Below are positions 1 through 10,730 of a stretch of DNA of 64,000 nt, in pieces (the first letter of the stretch is position 1; each line of letters starts with the position of its first letter). The stretch is from contig NW_026570255.1 in the NCBI RefSeq assembly GCF_019649055.1, positions 434,001-498,000 of the forward strand, given 5' to 3'. Made by a program: the position numbers and the translations under genes. Source of the stretch: Paramacrobiotus metropolitanus. Lineage: Eukaryota > Tardigrada > Eutardigrada > Parachela > Macrobiotidae. The notes below the pieces were generated by a model. The model had not been told where the DNA came from and did no database searches. It was given only the letters and a program-made list of their open reading frames with translations.

Positions 1-173
1 TATGCCAGCGCAACGCCGCAACAGGCGCCACACGGCCTATAAGCCGCAACACGCAGCAACGGGCCGCAACAGTGCTGCCGTGCTTGGCTGGGCTATGCCA
101 GCGCAACGCCGCAACAGGCGCAACACGGCTTATAAGCCGCAACACGCAGCAACTGGCCGTAACACGGCATTAA
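1..173 (+). repeat. 93-bp satellite, two units, cut by window edge
   Basis: Two consecutive 93-bp units (1-93 and 94 to about 173), built from repeated GCAAC submotifs. Because 93 is 31 codons, one frame stays open and reads a basic 31-residue peptide beginning MPAQRRNRR. The same unit, in reverse complement, forms the large array at 21930-24396, so this is the end of a dispersed satellite rather than a gene. The right edge is at about 173, where the sequence becomes unique and AT-rich. The array presumably continues to the left outside the window. Confidence 0.9.
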
Positions 174-244
174 AATTGCCCAACGGTCCTTAAGCATTTC
201 ATAAATACGAGTACATTACATAACGAAAATAGTTAGTCACAAAT

Positions 245-900
245 TCACAGCAACAGAATCTCATTTAATGCTGCCGCTCCTTCCATTGTTCCAAGTACAC
301 AAGTGGCGTTGCCTCGCTGAATTGCCAACGATATTCGCTGGCGCAGAAACTCATGGGAACGAGGTTCGCCTGTTTGGAGCTGGAGTCGCTTCCCAATTTC
401 TTTAATTAGAGCGATGGCCGACTTTCCCCACGGTCCGAGAGTTTCAAAGGCTAATGGCGCGAAGATGTATCTTCCCAACAGATACAAGTACAGTCGCACT
501 TGTTTAGTTGTTTATCTTCGGCCTGCGCTGCAGCGGATCCAGCAGAAGCTGACGTGGATTTTAAGTGAGACAGGGCGACGGTATCGACACAGGTGACGTC
601 CCACGCCAAGCACATACCGCGTTTCCAGGCGAAGGTCGTGCACCCATCCGGCCCCGTCTGATCCGGGCGACGATCCGACGTGTGGGATGTTCCGCGCGGC
701 TCCAGTTTGGCAGGGATGTCCGCTGACAACAGCGCTCTGCAGACGATATTGTTCAGTCCGCCGTGACGCGGGTGTCTTCCAGCAGAGAAGGAACAGGATA
801 AGCCGTGGTGGCCTTTGAATTCGCTCTCATCACTTTGCTTGTATCCCGCTTGCGCACTTAAACGGTCAGCTTTAGAGTATATTGTATGAAACAATGACAC
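245..900 (-). pseudogene. Non-LTR retroelement polyprotein, C-terminal fragment
   Basis: Two overlapping reading frames (900-451 and 499-245) together carry the C-terminal domain of a widespread invertebrate LINE-type polyprotein. Visible landmarks in order: HGLSC followed by SAGRHPRH and LNNIVCRAL; RRPD and then LAWDVTC; AGSAAAQAE; FAPLAFETLGPWG; and near the end FLRQRISLAIQRGNA. The order and spacing match that family, and the RPD...WDVT block resembles a nuclease-type core. A frame change at about 480-499 joins the halves, and no reverse transcriptase lies upstream (900-2470), so the copy is 5'-truncated, as LINEs often are. It ends with a stop at 245. A second fragment from the region just before this one in the same protein family lies at 19985-20345. 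Confidence 0.75.
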
Positions 901-2476
901 TCATTCTCTTTTTTGCATTGCGCTTGATCGTGTTGTCAGGTTGTTTGCAGTAAGTAGAGAATTTGTTTCTCAACATTTTGGTAGTAAAAGTGTCGAAAAA
1001 ATTTTTTTTGTGGGAATTTGAAAACCTGTTTGGGCCATACAAATTGGTGCTACGATCCGGCACTACTGCCAAATGCGGGTGTTCGCAATGAGATTGGCAT
1101 TTTCGATGTGGCTGCTCTTGTTCGAACTCGTCTTGCAATTCTTGGCTTGAATATCCATGGACTTATTTGATACGAATCTGAAAATGCATTCTGTATTCTA
1201 AATTTGTTGCGGTCACTCCACATTGCGTGATGCAAGCACTTAGAGCACCGTGCACGCCACTTTAAACCTTTGTCAAACGTTGTACGTTAAGGGAAATGGC
1301 CCGGTACATACAGAGTAGCGTAAAATGGTACTGTATAAATACACTAAAACTTTTGCTTGCGCGAACTTCGAATCACTTTTTTGTAATACTTACTTTATGT
1401 CATTCTAAAGCTTAATAATTTGTTTACATTGTCCTGAACACCGTTTGCGCGCAGCAACATCCGGTTGCCGAGTTACGGTGCAACAAAATGGGCGAAAAGG
1501 TTAAATGCATTGTTGTGCACTAAAATTCAGGTTATTACCCGATCTTCTTGAAACTTTGTTGTAAAAGACGCACGACCATAAGGTCGAAAGCGAAACAATA
1601 TCAGATTCATAGCAATTTTTTCCGATTTTAAAATAAATTTCAAAAATTTTAAAATTCATTTTAAAATTAAGTGCTATGAACCTGAAAGGGCTATGAACCT
1701 TCGCATTCCCTTATCAATGTCCTGCGGCAGATTTCTCTCTTTCGTTGGACACCTACCATAACAACTTTACCTGAGTGGGTGACGCAAACGCTTTACTGTT
1801 GTCATTTACCCACAAAGTTATGAGACAGTAACTTCTTCGCGGATAACATTTTCCTCTGACATTAGACTATAAATGGACTAGAATAATGGCTAGAATAATT
1901 ACGTTGTAGTATCCTCTGCTTTCTTTCTTCATTGTATCCCGTACGTTGGACGTATCACCTTCTGCATTACTTTGTGCATTGTCAGCTGCATAACTTTCAA
2001 TACTTCGTTTAGTCAACTTCTTCGCTTCTTGTGTTTTCTGTAGCAGTACTTTCCACGCTGTAATTATACGAGTAGTAACGCTCATAATAGGCATTGGCCA
2101 CTCCTTGTAATATTGCCTAAATTTGCCGCAAATAATTATAACCTTTATACGACTTTCAGTTAACAAAAGTACTGCGCATCCAGAAATTTGTCACCAAAAT
2201 TTGTTATGCTAATGCATATGCATAATTCTAGCACACAATTACCTAAAAAATGTCAGTGTAGGCAAAACAGTCAGAAAAAATTATAGGTGGTGTACGTTGA
2301 TACGAATACGTTGCTACGAATATTATTCGGTGTACGTACGTTGATTTTCCTTTTTAAAAACCAAAAATGTAAGTCCATTATTTTGGTATTAATAAGTATA
2401 CGTAAATACCGTATTAAGGGCAAGATCACTGCCCTGCTCAAGGGGCTTCACTGTATTCTATACAGTGAAGATACAA
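901..2476. other. No gene recognised, AT-rich intergenic
   Basis: No supported coding sequence. A 99-codon minus-strand ORF at 1867-2166 is Lys/Ser-rich without recognisable motifs. A small perfect inverted repeat (TTCACTGTAT / ATACAGTGAA) sits at 2449-2471, next to the insertion site of the Ty3 element. Confidence 0.5.
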
Positions 2477-2480
2477 CAAT

Positions 2481-2734
2481 TAATATATGATCGTTTCTCC
2501 TACACTATACGTAACGGAGAACACCGCCAAATCCCCTCAATGATCTTTACTGTAGCCGCACACGATAGATAATGATTCGCTCAATCACAACTTCATCATG
2601 GCGCTGAGAAATCAGCATAGAAAACAGACGTCTTTAGACACAGATAGCTACGTGAAGATAGTTCACAACAATTGCATAAACGCCGGATTACGCCGGTGAG
2701 CAACACTGTATACATGACTATGCGTCACACAGCA
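2481..2734 (-). repeat. 3' LTR of the Ty3/gypsy element
   Basis: 254 bp, repeated at 8591-8844 with one C/T difference. Read on the element strand it starts TGCTGTGTGACG and ends CATATATTA, so it has the usual 5' TG but not a terminal CA. The left flank CAAT is the target duplication. Confidence 0.93.
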
Positions 2735-2745
2735 CTCCCGTTCTT
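2735..2745 (-). promoter_or_regulatory. Polypurine tract
   Basis: On the element strand the bases immediately before the 3' LTR are AAGAACGGGAG, purine except for one C. This is the expected place for the plus-strand primer, between the integrase stop (2878) and the LTR. Confidence 0.7.
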
Positions 2746-2877
2746 AAGTTTGAAGCACGGCGAAAACCAATCACTTTGAGAAACGGAACATAACTTGAAC
2801 GATTGGATGACCGTAATGAAGGAAAACGCTATATAAAAATTACATGAAAGAAGAGGTGCAAGCGTTAAGGCAAGGCA

Positions 2878-4572
2878 TTACGGCGAGGGTTCCCGTAGGG
2901 TCCGGTTACGAAGTGTCCGGATAACGGGGCGATCGGTTTCGTCGACGGGCTCGTCCGGTTTCCTGGCAGGACGACGAGGTTTGGTGACGCAGTCCCGCTC
3001 AATTTCCACGCGCAGCTCGGGATCCACGTCCTCGACGGGAATGTCCCACTGTGAATCAGTGTCACCCATTAAATCCAAATCAGACAGAGGCTCCGTGAAC
3101 AGTTTTAGTCTCTTTACGTGGACAACAAGAGTGTTTTTACCACGTTTTTTAGTACGCACAGACTGGATCTCGTAGTTAAGCTTTGATTTACGGCTAACCA
3201 CTTTGTACGGTCCAAAGTAATGTGCGATTAATTTCGGAGACAAACCAACAGGAGTTACCGGCGTATACAATAACACCAAATCACCGATTTGGAATTCACG
3301 CGGTTCTCTTTTGATATTGCCGGTCAACATATAACCAGCTTGGACATTCTCAATATTAGCTTTTGCAACATCACTAGCCAGTTTAAGACGCTCAACGAGA
3401 GCCTGACTGTATTCGTGCATGTTATTCAAATTGTTATTCGGAAGTGCACCAAGCTGTGCGTCCATGACTGAACGGCACTCACGCCCGTACAACAAATAAA
3501 ATGGTGTTTTATTTGTCGAGGCTTGCTTACTGGTGTTGTAAGCTGTAGTGACATATGGGAGATGTAGGTCCCAATCTTTTTGATTATCACTGACATACAG
3601 GCTAAGCATAACGGCTAAAGTTTTATTGAACCGCTCAGTCAATCCATTACACTGTGGATTGTACGCTGTTGTGTTCAGATGCCGCGTTTGACATAGCACT
3701 AGAACTTCCTGAACTACATCTGACAGAAATGGACCACCTTGGTCACTCAAAATTCTTGACGGCGCACCGTGACGCAGTATTACTTGATGCACCAAGAAAT
3801 TAGCAACTGCAATAGCGGTCTGCGCCGGAATAGCTTTTGTTTCCACATATTTTGTCAAATAGTCAGTACAGACTATGACATACCGGTTGCCTTTAGCGGT
3901 ACGGGGAACAGGACCAAAAACATCCACTCCCACCATCTCGAATGCAGTGCCCACTGGAATTGGTTCAATAAGACCACCGGGTTTATCAGTTGGGACTTTA
4001 CGAAGTTGACATTGTCGACAGCCGCGTATGTACTTACGCACATGATCACGCATGCGCGGCCAAAAGTAGCGCTGACGGACACGAGTATACGTGCGCCAAA
4101 ATCCCAAATGACCGGATGTACGCTCGTCATGACAAGCGAACAATATGTCACGTCGCAAATGTTTTGGTACTACGAGGAGCAGTACGTCTTCCCCGTCAAC
4201 TAACGCTTTGCGATACAACAAGTTGTTTTTCATGGTATAACACACAGTGTCGCGAGACACCAAACCGATTGCCAACTTGTCAATCACATCACACAGTCGT
4301 GGGTCTTGCACCTGTTCATAGTGGAAATCTGGAGTGTCGGTCATGGCTACTAACATGTCCATTTCGACATCAGCACTGTCAGCTGGTTCGACGGGATGTC
4401 GCGATAGCGCATCCGCATTCTGGTGACGTTTGCCGCTACGGTATACAATTTCAAAATTGTATTCTTGTAACAAGACCGCCCACCTGCTCAGACGACCGGC
4501 TAATTCACGCCGGCTCATAAGCCAACACCGTGCACAGTGGTCTGTCACAATGCGAAACATCTTACCATACAA
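2878..4572 (-). CDS. Ty3/gypsy integrase with end of RNase H
   Basis: The longest unbroken piece of pol (564 codons). It opens within the end of RNase H (RSGKRHQNADALSRHPV, the usual tail before the linker). An HHCC zinc-binding domain follows (HDERTSGHLGF ... CRQCQLRK), then the catalytic core with Asp in VGVDVFGP, Asp in LSDQGGPF and Glu in NGLTERFNK: the D,D-35-E triad, complete. The C-terminal part has GPYKVV, typical of the SH3-like chromatin/DNA-binding end of gypsy integrases; no chromodomain follows. It integrates the cDNA copy into the chromosome. It would be made as part of a Gag-Pol precursor, not from its own start. The frame changes relative to the upstream RT/RNase H ORF at about 4,660. 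Confidence 0.9.
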   Translation of the reverse strand: MYGKMFRIVTDHCARCWLMSRRELAGRLSRWAVLLQEYNFEIVYRSGKRHQNADALSRHPVEPADSADVEMDMLVAMTDTPDFHYEQVQDPRLCDVIDKLAIGLVSRDTVCYTMKNNLLYRKALVDGEDVLLLVVPKHLRRDILFACHDERTSGHLGFWRTYTRVRQRYFWPRMRDHVRKYIRGCRQCQLRKVPTDKPGGLIEPIPVGTAFEMVGVDVFGPVPRTAKGNRYVIVCTDYLTKYVETKAIPAQTAIAVANFLVHQVILRHGAPSRILSDQGGPFLSDVVQEVLVLCQTRHLNTTAYNPQCNGLTERFNKTLAVMLSLYVSDNQKDWDLHLPYVTTAYNTSKQASTNKTPFYLLYGRECRSVMDAQLGALPNNNLNNMHEYSQALVERLKLASDVAKANIENVQAGYMLTGNIKREPREFQIGDLVLLYTPVTPVGLSPKLIAHYFGPYKVVSRKSKLNYEIQSVRTKKRGKNTLVVHVKRLKLFTEPLSDLDLMGDTDSQWDIPVEDVDPELRVEIERDCVTKPRRPARKPDEPVDETDRPVIRTLRNRTLREPSP

Positions 4573-5658
4573 ATAAGGTCGTAACTTTTTAACCGACCAA
4601 ACAATTGCCAGACACTCTTGTTCAGTGACCGCATAATTACGTTCTGCGGGACTGAAACTTTGCTAACGTACGCCAACACCCGTTCGCAGTCACCCAGTTT
4701 AGATACTAAACATGCGCCTATTCCAAGGCCGCTAGCATCGCAGTGTAGCTCGATCTCAGCATTTGGATCATAATGAGCTAAAATCGGCGAACTAATTAGT
4801 GCGTGTTTGAGTTTTTCGAAAGCAACCATCTGTTCGGAAGACCACACAAACGGTTCGGTTTTTCTCGTTAACCGTACCAGCGGTTCCGATAGACCGGCAA
4901 AATCCCGTACAAACCGACGAAAATACGAACAAAGTCCTAAGAACGACTTTATGTCCGTGACATTTTCTGGTACTGGATAATCTGCGATTGCCAACAGTTT
5001 ATCGGGATCGGGACTAATACCATTACGGTCAACGACATGACCAAGGTATTTGGTGCAATCGGACGCGAAAACACATTTTGATGGTTTAAGCACAATACCT
5101 GCGTGGCGAAGCTTGCGCAGTACGGCATCAAGGTGCTCCATGTGCTCTTCAAACGTCTTCGAATAGATGAGTACATCATCTATGTACACTATAACAAACT
5201 GCCATCTGAATTCATTCAGTATTTTGTCCATTGACCTTTGAAAGGTCGCCCCGGCGTTACACAAGCCGAAGGGCATACGGCTGAATTCATATAAGCCGTC
5301 AGGCGTCACAAAAGCGGTACGGTCCTTGCTGGACTCCGCTACGGGATCTGCCAGTATCCCCACGCCATATCTAAGGAAGTAAAATAAGCGCACCCACCTA
5401 ACTGATCAAGCGCGTCGTCCAAGCGGGGCATTGGGTACACGTCCTTCTTGGTAACAGCATTGACCCGGCGATTATCAACACAAAACCTCGTTGTGCCGTC
5501 TCGCTTGTGTACGAGTACAATGGGAGACGACCACGGGCTACAGGATGGGGTCACAATGCCTTGGCGGAGCATTTTATCAACTTCTGTACGAATGACAATA
5601 CGCTCGGCCCACGATCGCCGGTAAGGAGGTTGGGACACTGGCAATGCACTGCCTGTGT
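4545..5658 (-). pseudogene. Ty3/gypsy reverse transcriptase and RNase H
   Basis: RT motifs in order: the start region with PYRRSWAE, SPIVLVHKRDGTTRFCVD, FTSLDMAWGYWQI, then in another frame TAFVTPDGLYEFSRMPFGL, the catalytic box VIVYIDDVLIYS (YIDD form), KCVFA and KYLGHVV. The RNase H part shows ELHCDASGLGIGACL, whose Asp is a catalytic residue. It copies the element RNA to DNA and degrades the template. Frame breaks sit at about 5,345 (after GYWQI) and about 4,660 (inside RNase H), and another at about 5,660 joins it to the protease side. Each is one base; the codons on both sides are otherwise intact, which fits either very recent damage or assembly indels. Confidence 0.88.
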
Positions 5659-6600
5659 CTATAACATGCGAAACTCCTTTACTTCGCCAATAGGGCGTTC
5701 AGCAGTGGGAAACACGCTTACGTGTTTGCGCAACACAGCGTGCAACTGTTCAGTTTGATCGGCAGTTAAATTTGCACCACACTGAAGTTCTGGGAGTTCA
5801 CACGTTTCAACCACCGAGCACTCTGGAACGCGGTCAACATACATTGGTGTCGCAGACGCAATATTCTGACCCTTACCGATTGTTTGGGTCATGCGAGAGA
5901 AATTTGCACACGCCAAATAACACACATTGTTGACAATTTTGACTAGCGCGTTTGATGTACGTAACCCTTTTGAGCGAACGTGTTAGCGTTTGGGAAACTA
6001 TAAACTCCATATTTTCTGGTTTCACACGGCCAGGAAATAGATTACGGTTTAGTTGACATTTCACCCAAGCTACGTGACCAGCGGGAATGTGCACTTTGCG
6101 ACTTGCAACAAGATTCCGCGCTTTCCATGGCCTGAACTGTTCGCCATCACGTTCATCAAAGCGCCGTATAGTACGACCGGCATAATCAATTACTAGATCC
6201 TGTTCGCATCAGAAAATCATTACCGACCAATAATTCACGATCGTACGTGTCTAGCACAAGTACGTTAATTTGGTGCGAACAGTTTGCCAATAACACATCA
6301 ACACAAATAGTGCCGACAGGCGATATCAATTTGCCACTAACACCTTTAACGGGCCGCCCGGTATATGACTGAATACACAGATCTAACATCTGTGCACAGT
6401 GCACACTCATAATCGTTACAGCGGAGCCGGTGTCAATCACAGCAGGCACGGCCATACCATTAACATATGCCGTAGTGCAAACTGGAGCCGGAACAGTTGA
6501 ATCGTCATTTGGTTTTTCTATCGGAAATGCATCGAAAGGAAAACCAGCAAAATCAGGGGGATCAGACGTATGAGCAGCTAAACCCCTGTACTTAGCTACT
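5659..6600 (-). pseudogene. Ty3/gypsy aspartic protease and linker to RT
   Basis: The protease core is at 6455-6186 with the active-site triad in VIDTGSAVTIM and the distal LVGNDFLMRTG segment expected of retropepsins. Upstream, the same frame is open back to the gag stop and overlaps it, so protease is entered by frameshift (see 6608-6614). Downstream the linker reads in other frames at 6182-5980 (PAGHVAWVKCQLNRNLFPG) and 5925-5659 (TADQTEQLHAVLRKHVSVF, the classic segment before gypsy RT). Single-base breaks lie near 6,200 and 5,975. The protease cleaves Gag and Gag-Pol during particle maturation. Confidence 0.85.
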
Positions 6601-8161
6601 CTCTGGAGTTTAAATTTCCCTCACCTTCCGACGGCAGAGCATTTCCATGCTTCGCGTGTGCCGCTTTACGTTCCCGCATGCGATCCCAACACCGGCTTTC
6701 TTGGTGACCTTGCCGACCGCAGAAATCACACCGCGACTTGTCGTCTTGGTTCCGTTCAACCGTCACAGCCGGTTTGCGGGATTCGCCATTGCCGCCGTTG
6801 CGTGTACCACCACGGCCACGTCCACGAGCACGACCTCGGCCACCGCGACCACGGCCTCCACGGGCACCAGCAGCGCCTCCCCGTACAAACGTTTGCGTCA
6901 ACACAGGCGCGGCTGACTGAGTCTCGGGAGGTGTCGATGAGCCGGCAGCCATCTGGAACTCTTGCTGCAAACGGGCAGAGATAGCTCTGTCCACAGCCTG
7001 TTGAAATTCACTGGACTGCAGCACGTTTGACACGTTTGCTGAACTGACATCACCGGCAGCAGTTTCGTCGTCTTCACTTTGCTTCTGCTTTGCCGAGACT
7101 TCAGCTGTCAAAATGACATTTGTGTTAGAACTTGTACGTTCCGAATCAACTTTTAACACCTTGAAACGTGTCAATAACTCTTCCGGTGTTGTCGGATTAA
7201 GCACCGCCATATGATTACGTAGGCTTGTACTAAGACCGTTCAACAGGTAGCGCACTTTCATTTCGTTTGACATCGCAGTATCGACTTTATGACAAAGGTC
7301 AATGATAGAGTAGTAATATTCAACCAGTCTCTCTTTATCCTGATTGAATTTGCGATTTTGCAACTTGTTCTGATAGTCCCACTTCTCATCCTCACTGACA
7401 AATTCTGTGAGAAATGCAGTACGCAAAGCGTCCCAAGTCGCAAACGGCTTTCTGAGGTTATACCACTGCTTAGCGGCACCAGCCGTCAAGTAGAACGCAA
7501 ACCGTTCATTTTGGTTTTGTCCAGCCAATTCGACATGGTCGCTGCTTCTTCAAACTCCTTCATCCATTCACGAGCGTTATGCTCTGAAGGCTTGAATTTA
7601 TCGCACTGCAGCGGACCACTTACTGGAGCGTCTGTTGCGACCTTTACAAGACTCTGTAGGCCATCAGTAAGTGCTTTAACTTGTGCATCCATATTGACAC
7701 TTTCAGTATTATTAATGTCAACGAGAACCGTTGCAGTACGTTCTGGTATATCGGTCAAGAAAGGTGACTGTGTACCTGTCTCAACGAGTGGCGAAGCGTC
7801 ACTTTCAAGTATAACAGCCGACTGTGTTGAGCTTAATGCGGTAACAGGCTCATCGTCATCTGATATTAATTCTTCATCAGATTTGATTTCGCCCTGGGCA
7901 CGCCTGACCTTTTTCGGTTTTGGCAATTCGCCTTCTGCAAACTCTGCTTGACCGTCTGAACGCAACGTCCGTCCTCCGGCTTTTTTTTAATATGTCTGCT
8001 TCTGTATACGGAAAAGTCTGTGTAGCAGCTTTCGAACTTGAAGCTACAGTTATTGAACTTGCGACAGGCTTATCTGCTGCTGCAGTTGCAACTGACTTAT
8101 CTGCTTTCTTAGTTAGCGGTTGCGTTGATTTGCCGCTCTTGTCGGACATTAACGTCGACAA
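6596..8161 (-). pseudogene. Ty3/gypsy gag
   Basis: Starts at the ATG of MSTLMSDKSGK at 8161. The first third is Lys/Ser/Ala-rich and acidic (SDEELISDDDEP). The capsid part (7528-7100) has FYLTAGAAKQWYNLR and LVEYYYSIIDLCHKV, typical of gypsy Gag. A Gly/Arg-rich stretch (about 6,880-6,800) is followed by a CCHC zinc knuckle, CDFCGRQGHQESRC. The stop is at 6596-6598. Two breaks: a run of eight T on the plus strand (7982-7989), where seven would restore the frame, and a single-base change at about 7,525. The protein packages element RNA. Plus-strand ORFs across this region are shadows. Confidence 0.9.
6608..6614 (-). promoter_or_regulatory. Probable -1 frameshift slippery site (gag to pol)
   Basis: The element strand reads T TTA AAC in the gag frame, the canonical X XXY YYZ heptamer. 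Gag stops three codons later (TCC AGA GAG TAG), and the -1 frame is open straight into protease. Unlike the other frame changes in this element, this one sits where a programmed shift is needed. A downstream pseudoknot was not tested. Confidence 0.7.
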
Positions 8162-8574
8162 TTATTTAACCAAGAATAGCATTACAAATAATGTTGGATT
8201 GCGCCTGGTGCAGCATGTATCCCAACACGACATTAGCAGTCAAACTACCAGCAGATAAGAGAATTAACAGTTGAGTTGACCACGAGCAACAGCTCATCAA
8301 CTTTCTGATCGGTGCTACTATACAGTTCAAAACTTTACACATTTTGAACAAAAGCAACAACCAAATATTGTACGATATGCGATTCTTGTACGAATATTAC
8401 ATTCAAAAGAACTATCCGCTGAATAACGGAATCACATACCCAAAGCCGCTTCCACCGCCTTTAAACGTTCATTACAGGTGTCGTAAAGATGGGTATAAAA
8501 TGGATCAATAACGGGAGCCGTCATATCGACTGAGAACAGAAAGGTCACCGGGCTATTACGGTTGCTAAACGCAT

Positions 8575-8590
8575 CCACCCAGGAGCGCCA
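8575..8590 (-). promoter_or_regulatory. Primer binding site, tRNA-Asn-like
   Basis: Directly abutting the 5' LTR, the element strand reads TGGCGCTCCTGGGTGG. TGG pairs with the CCA tail; the rest matches the 3' end of a metazoan tRNA-Asn except for a swapped CT/TC pair. The tRNA identity is recalled, not searched, so it is tentative; the site itself is secure from position. Confidence 0.65.
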
Positions 8591-8844
8591 TAATATATGA
8601 TCGTTTCTCCTACACTATACGTAACGGAGAATACCGCCAAATCCCCTCAATGATCTTTACTGTAGCCGCACACGATAGATAATGATTCGCTCAATCACAA
8701 CTTCATCATGGCGCTGAGAAATCAGCATAGAAAACAGACGTCTTTAGACACAGATAGCTACGTGAAGATAGTTCACAACAATTGCATAAACGCCGGATTA
8801 CGCCGGTGAGCAACACTGTATACATGACTATGCGTCACACAGCA
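8591..8844 (-). repeat. 5' LTR of the Ty3/gypsy element
   Basis: Second copy of the 254-bp LTR, followed on the right by CAAT (8845-8848), the target duplication. It should hold the promoter and start of the element RNA; no TATA box was assigned. Confidence 0.93.
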
Positions 8845-8848
8845 CAAT

Positions 8849-10272
8849 TATAGTATCTGTATTGTATGAACTACAATACAGCCCCTAGAGAACCGCATTG
8901 GCAAGATGCTCCACTATGACATGAATAAGTACTGTAGCAGTCGAACTACTGCAGCAGACAACGCACGAAGTAGTGCAGCAAATGATGCGCATTACGTAAG
9001 TAATACGATGTAGGGAGAAGACGGTGGATACTACAACGTAGAAGGCTTTTTGCGGCTCTCGGCTTCCTTACCGGACGGATCAACCACGGTTACCAAGATT
9101 TATCTAAATCTCGTCCAAGCTTACTGTAGAAGTTATCGACATCAACGCCTCTTCTGCGTCATTGTCCAACTGTCTATGAGAACTGTTAAACATGCAGACT
9201 ATGCTCATTGGCTGAACTAAAATTTGGCACGTATTCACAATTTAAATACAGCGAAAATCTTTAGAACTTTACAGGTTTTTTTATAGGCAATAGATCAAAA
9301 AGTAATGTTTATGCAAGTGAATTCAGGCTCTTTACCCGTTTACCAACAACTTTCGGTCCAAGTGCAAGTTGTAGCGATAATGCACAAAAAATACTAACTA
9401 TAAAGAATAAAGTCAAAAGCTAAAAAAACGTGCATTGTTTCCTTTAAAAAGCACTGCCGTTGTCTATAGAAATATGCGCATTAGTTCGATTAAATCATGA
9501 ATTTCAAACAAACACGATAGTCCTATTTGCAGGACTGGCACTTATACGCTCTCTTCTTTGCGTCCGTTAACCTGCCATTGACATCTCCGCATTTCAAATG
9601 AAACACAAGCTTGCATGCCGTACATGCGATCCCTAAATCCTTGATTTCCAGCGCAAGCCCACACTTAGCGCACTAAACAAACAATGCACTGTTAACACTG
9701 ACACAGTGGCATGTAACAAAATGTATGAAGACTGATTTAGTAACCTTTGCGACATCATCGTTCGAAACAACTCGCACTTTATGCTTGCTGGCTCGAATTG
9801 CAGGAGCAAATCCTGTGTACGAACAGAAAACCACGATGCAGCTTCAGTCAGAATTCACCATTACACAGATCAAAGGATGCGAGTGACCCCGGCATGCGTC
9901 ATGATCCCTTGTCCAGATTAACACACTGCAGTCTGCAGGGGTGCTAGAACACTATTACCACGCAGGCCCATGCTAATCCGCAATTTTAACTTTGGTTAAC
10001 ATTTGTGCTTTTATTTTGTTTCGACCTTAAACACATCCGATTTTTATCGCTTAGTGTTAATACCGAAAGTTGTGCACTGATCTCTAATTCCATTGCACAG
10101 CTACCGCGATGCAGTTCTTATGAAACGCATACAATTCATTTTAATAGGCTGACGTTATACCTGTGCTGGCAAGCTTGCGCTTTTTCGCTTTGCCTTCCGG
10201 TTCAGGAATTTCTGAAACGAGAAGTAGAAATATATTTTTAAATTCAGATCAGCTCATAAAACTTAATTGCTG
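8849..10272. other. No gene recognised
   Basis: Intergenic sequence between the LTR element and the stop codon of the minus-strand gene ending at 10273. ORFs here are short and lack motifs; nothing repetitive was identified. Confidence 0.5.
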
Positions 10273-10333
10273 TCAGTTATGCAGGCAATCATTGGGAAGT
10301 ACTTCGTCACCTTCAGCAGAAGACTCGTCCTCC
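10273..10333 (-). pseudogene. Last coding segment of a host gene, downstream of TE
   Basis: On the minus strand this reads ESSAEGDEVLPNDCLHN and then TGA (10275-10273). It directly continues the frame of the exon at 15589-15897 (which ends ...ELKSLED) if the inserted element and one copy of its 8-bp duplication are removed. Ser/Glu/Asp-rich, no domain. The continuity of frame across 5.3 kb of insertion is the evidence that this short piece is coding. Confidence 0.7.
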
Positions 10334-10623
10334 GAGGCAGGGGGTAAAACGTGGCAGTGGCACCTGCCAGTGGCACTGCCAATGGCATGGCAAGCGATAA
10401 AACCTGGAGGTTCTGGCAACTGGCAAGTTATAAAACCTGGCAGATGCCACATAAAGTGTGGCACCATGTAAAGGAAGCGGGTTCCGAATATTTAATCAAC
10501 TTCATAGGTTTTTAAAATATTGCCAGCACACAATCGATTTATCGTGTAAGCATTAACAGCACTGGCCATGCACGAAGTGCGGGAGTGAGCGCCAGCACAG
10601 AAATTTCAAAAGGTCACATCATA
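10334..10623 (+). repeat. Left terminal inverted repeat
   Basis: About 290 bp, matched in reverse complement at 15301-15588 with few differences. The outer part is rich in TGGCA / TGCCA subrepeats and can fold on itself. Both TIRs encode the same peptide on one strand, which gives misleading ORFs. Confidence 0.9.
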
Positions 10624-10699
10624 CTTTCCTGTGCGCACGAAATATTACAATAAGAAAATAATAGGGCATTAAGAAAAACAGTCCTTAACGTCACTCACG

Positions 10700-10730
10700 G
10701 CGCCTGCGAACTGGTCCAGTTCGCAGGCGC
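10700..10730. other. Perfect 13-bp hairpin
   Basis: GCGCCTGCGAACT, loop GGTCC, then its exact reverse complement. It is GC-rich in an AT-rich neighbourhood, just inside the left TIR. No run of T follows it. Confidence 0.75.

Larger units (their letters stand above)
2481..8844 (-). mobile_element. Ty3/gypsy LTR retrotransposon, full-length
   Basis: A 6,364-bp element reading right to left: 5' LTR 8591-8844, primer binding site, gag, protease, reverse transcriptase, RNase H, integrase, polypurine tract, 3' LTR 2481-2734. RT before integrase gives the Ty3/gypsy order. The flanks carry a 4-bp duplication, CAAT (2477-2480 and 8845-8848), the size seen in the gypsy group. The two LTRs differ at one visible position (acaccg versus ataccg), so the insertion looks very young, yet gag-pol is broken in at least seven places. 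No envelope ORF lies between integrase and the 3' LTR. Target is AT-rich non-coding DNA. Confidence 0.95.

Noticed and set aside
3769-4520. Plus-strand ORFs of 144 and 176 codons
   Set aside because: Opposite the integrase frame, which has its zinc-binding and catalytic residues in place.
6658-7951. Plus-strand ORFs of 89-220 codons
   Set aside because: Antisense shadows of gag; the minus strand has clear capsid and zinc-knuckle motifs.
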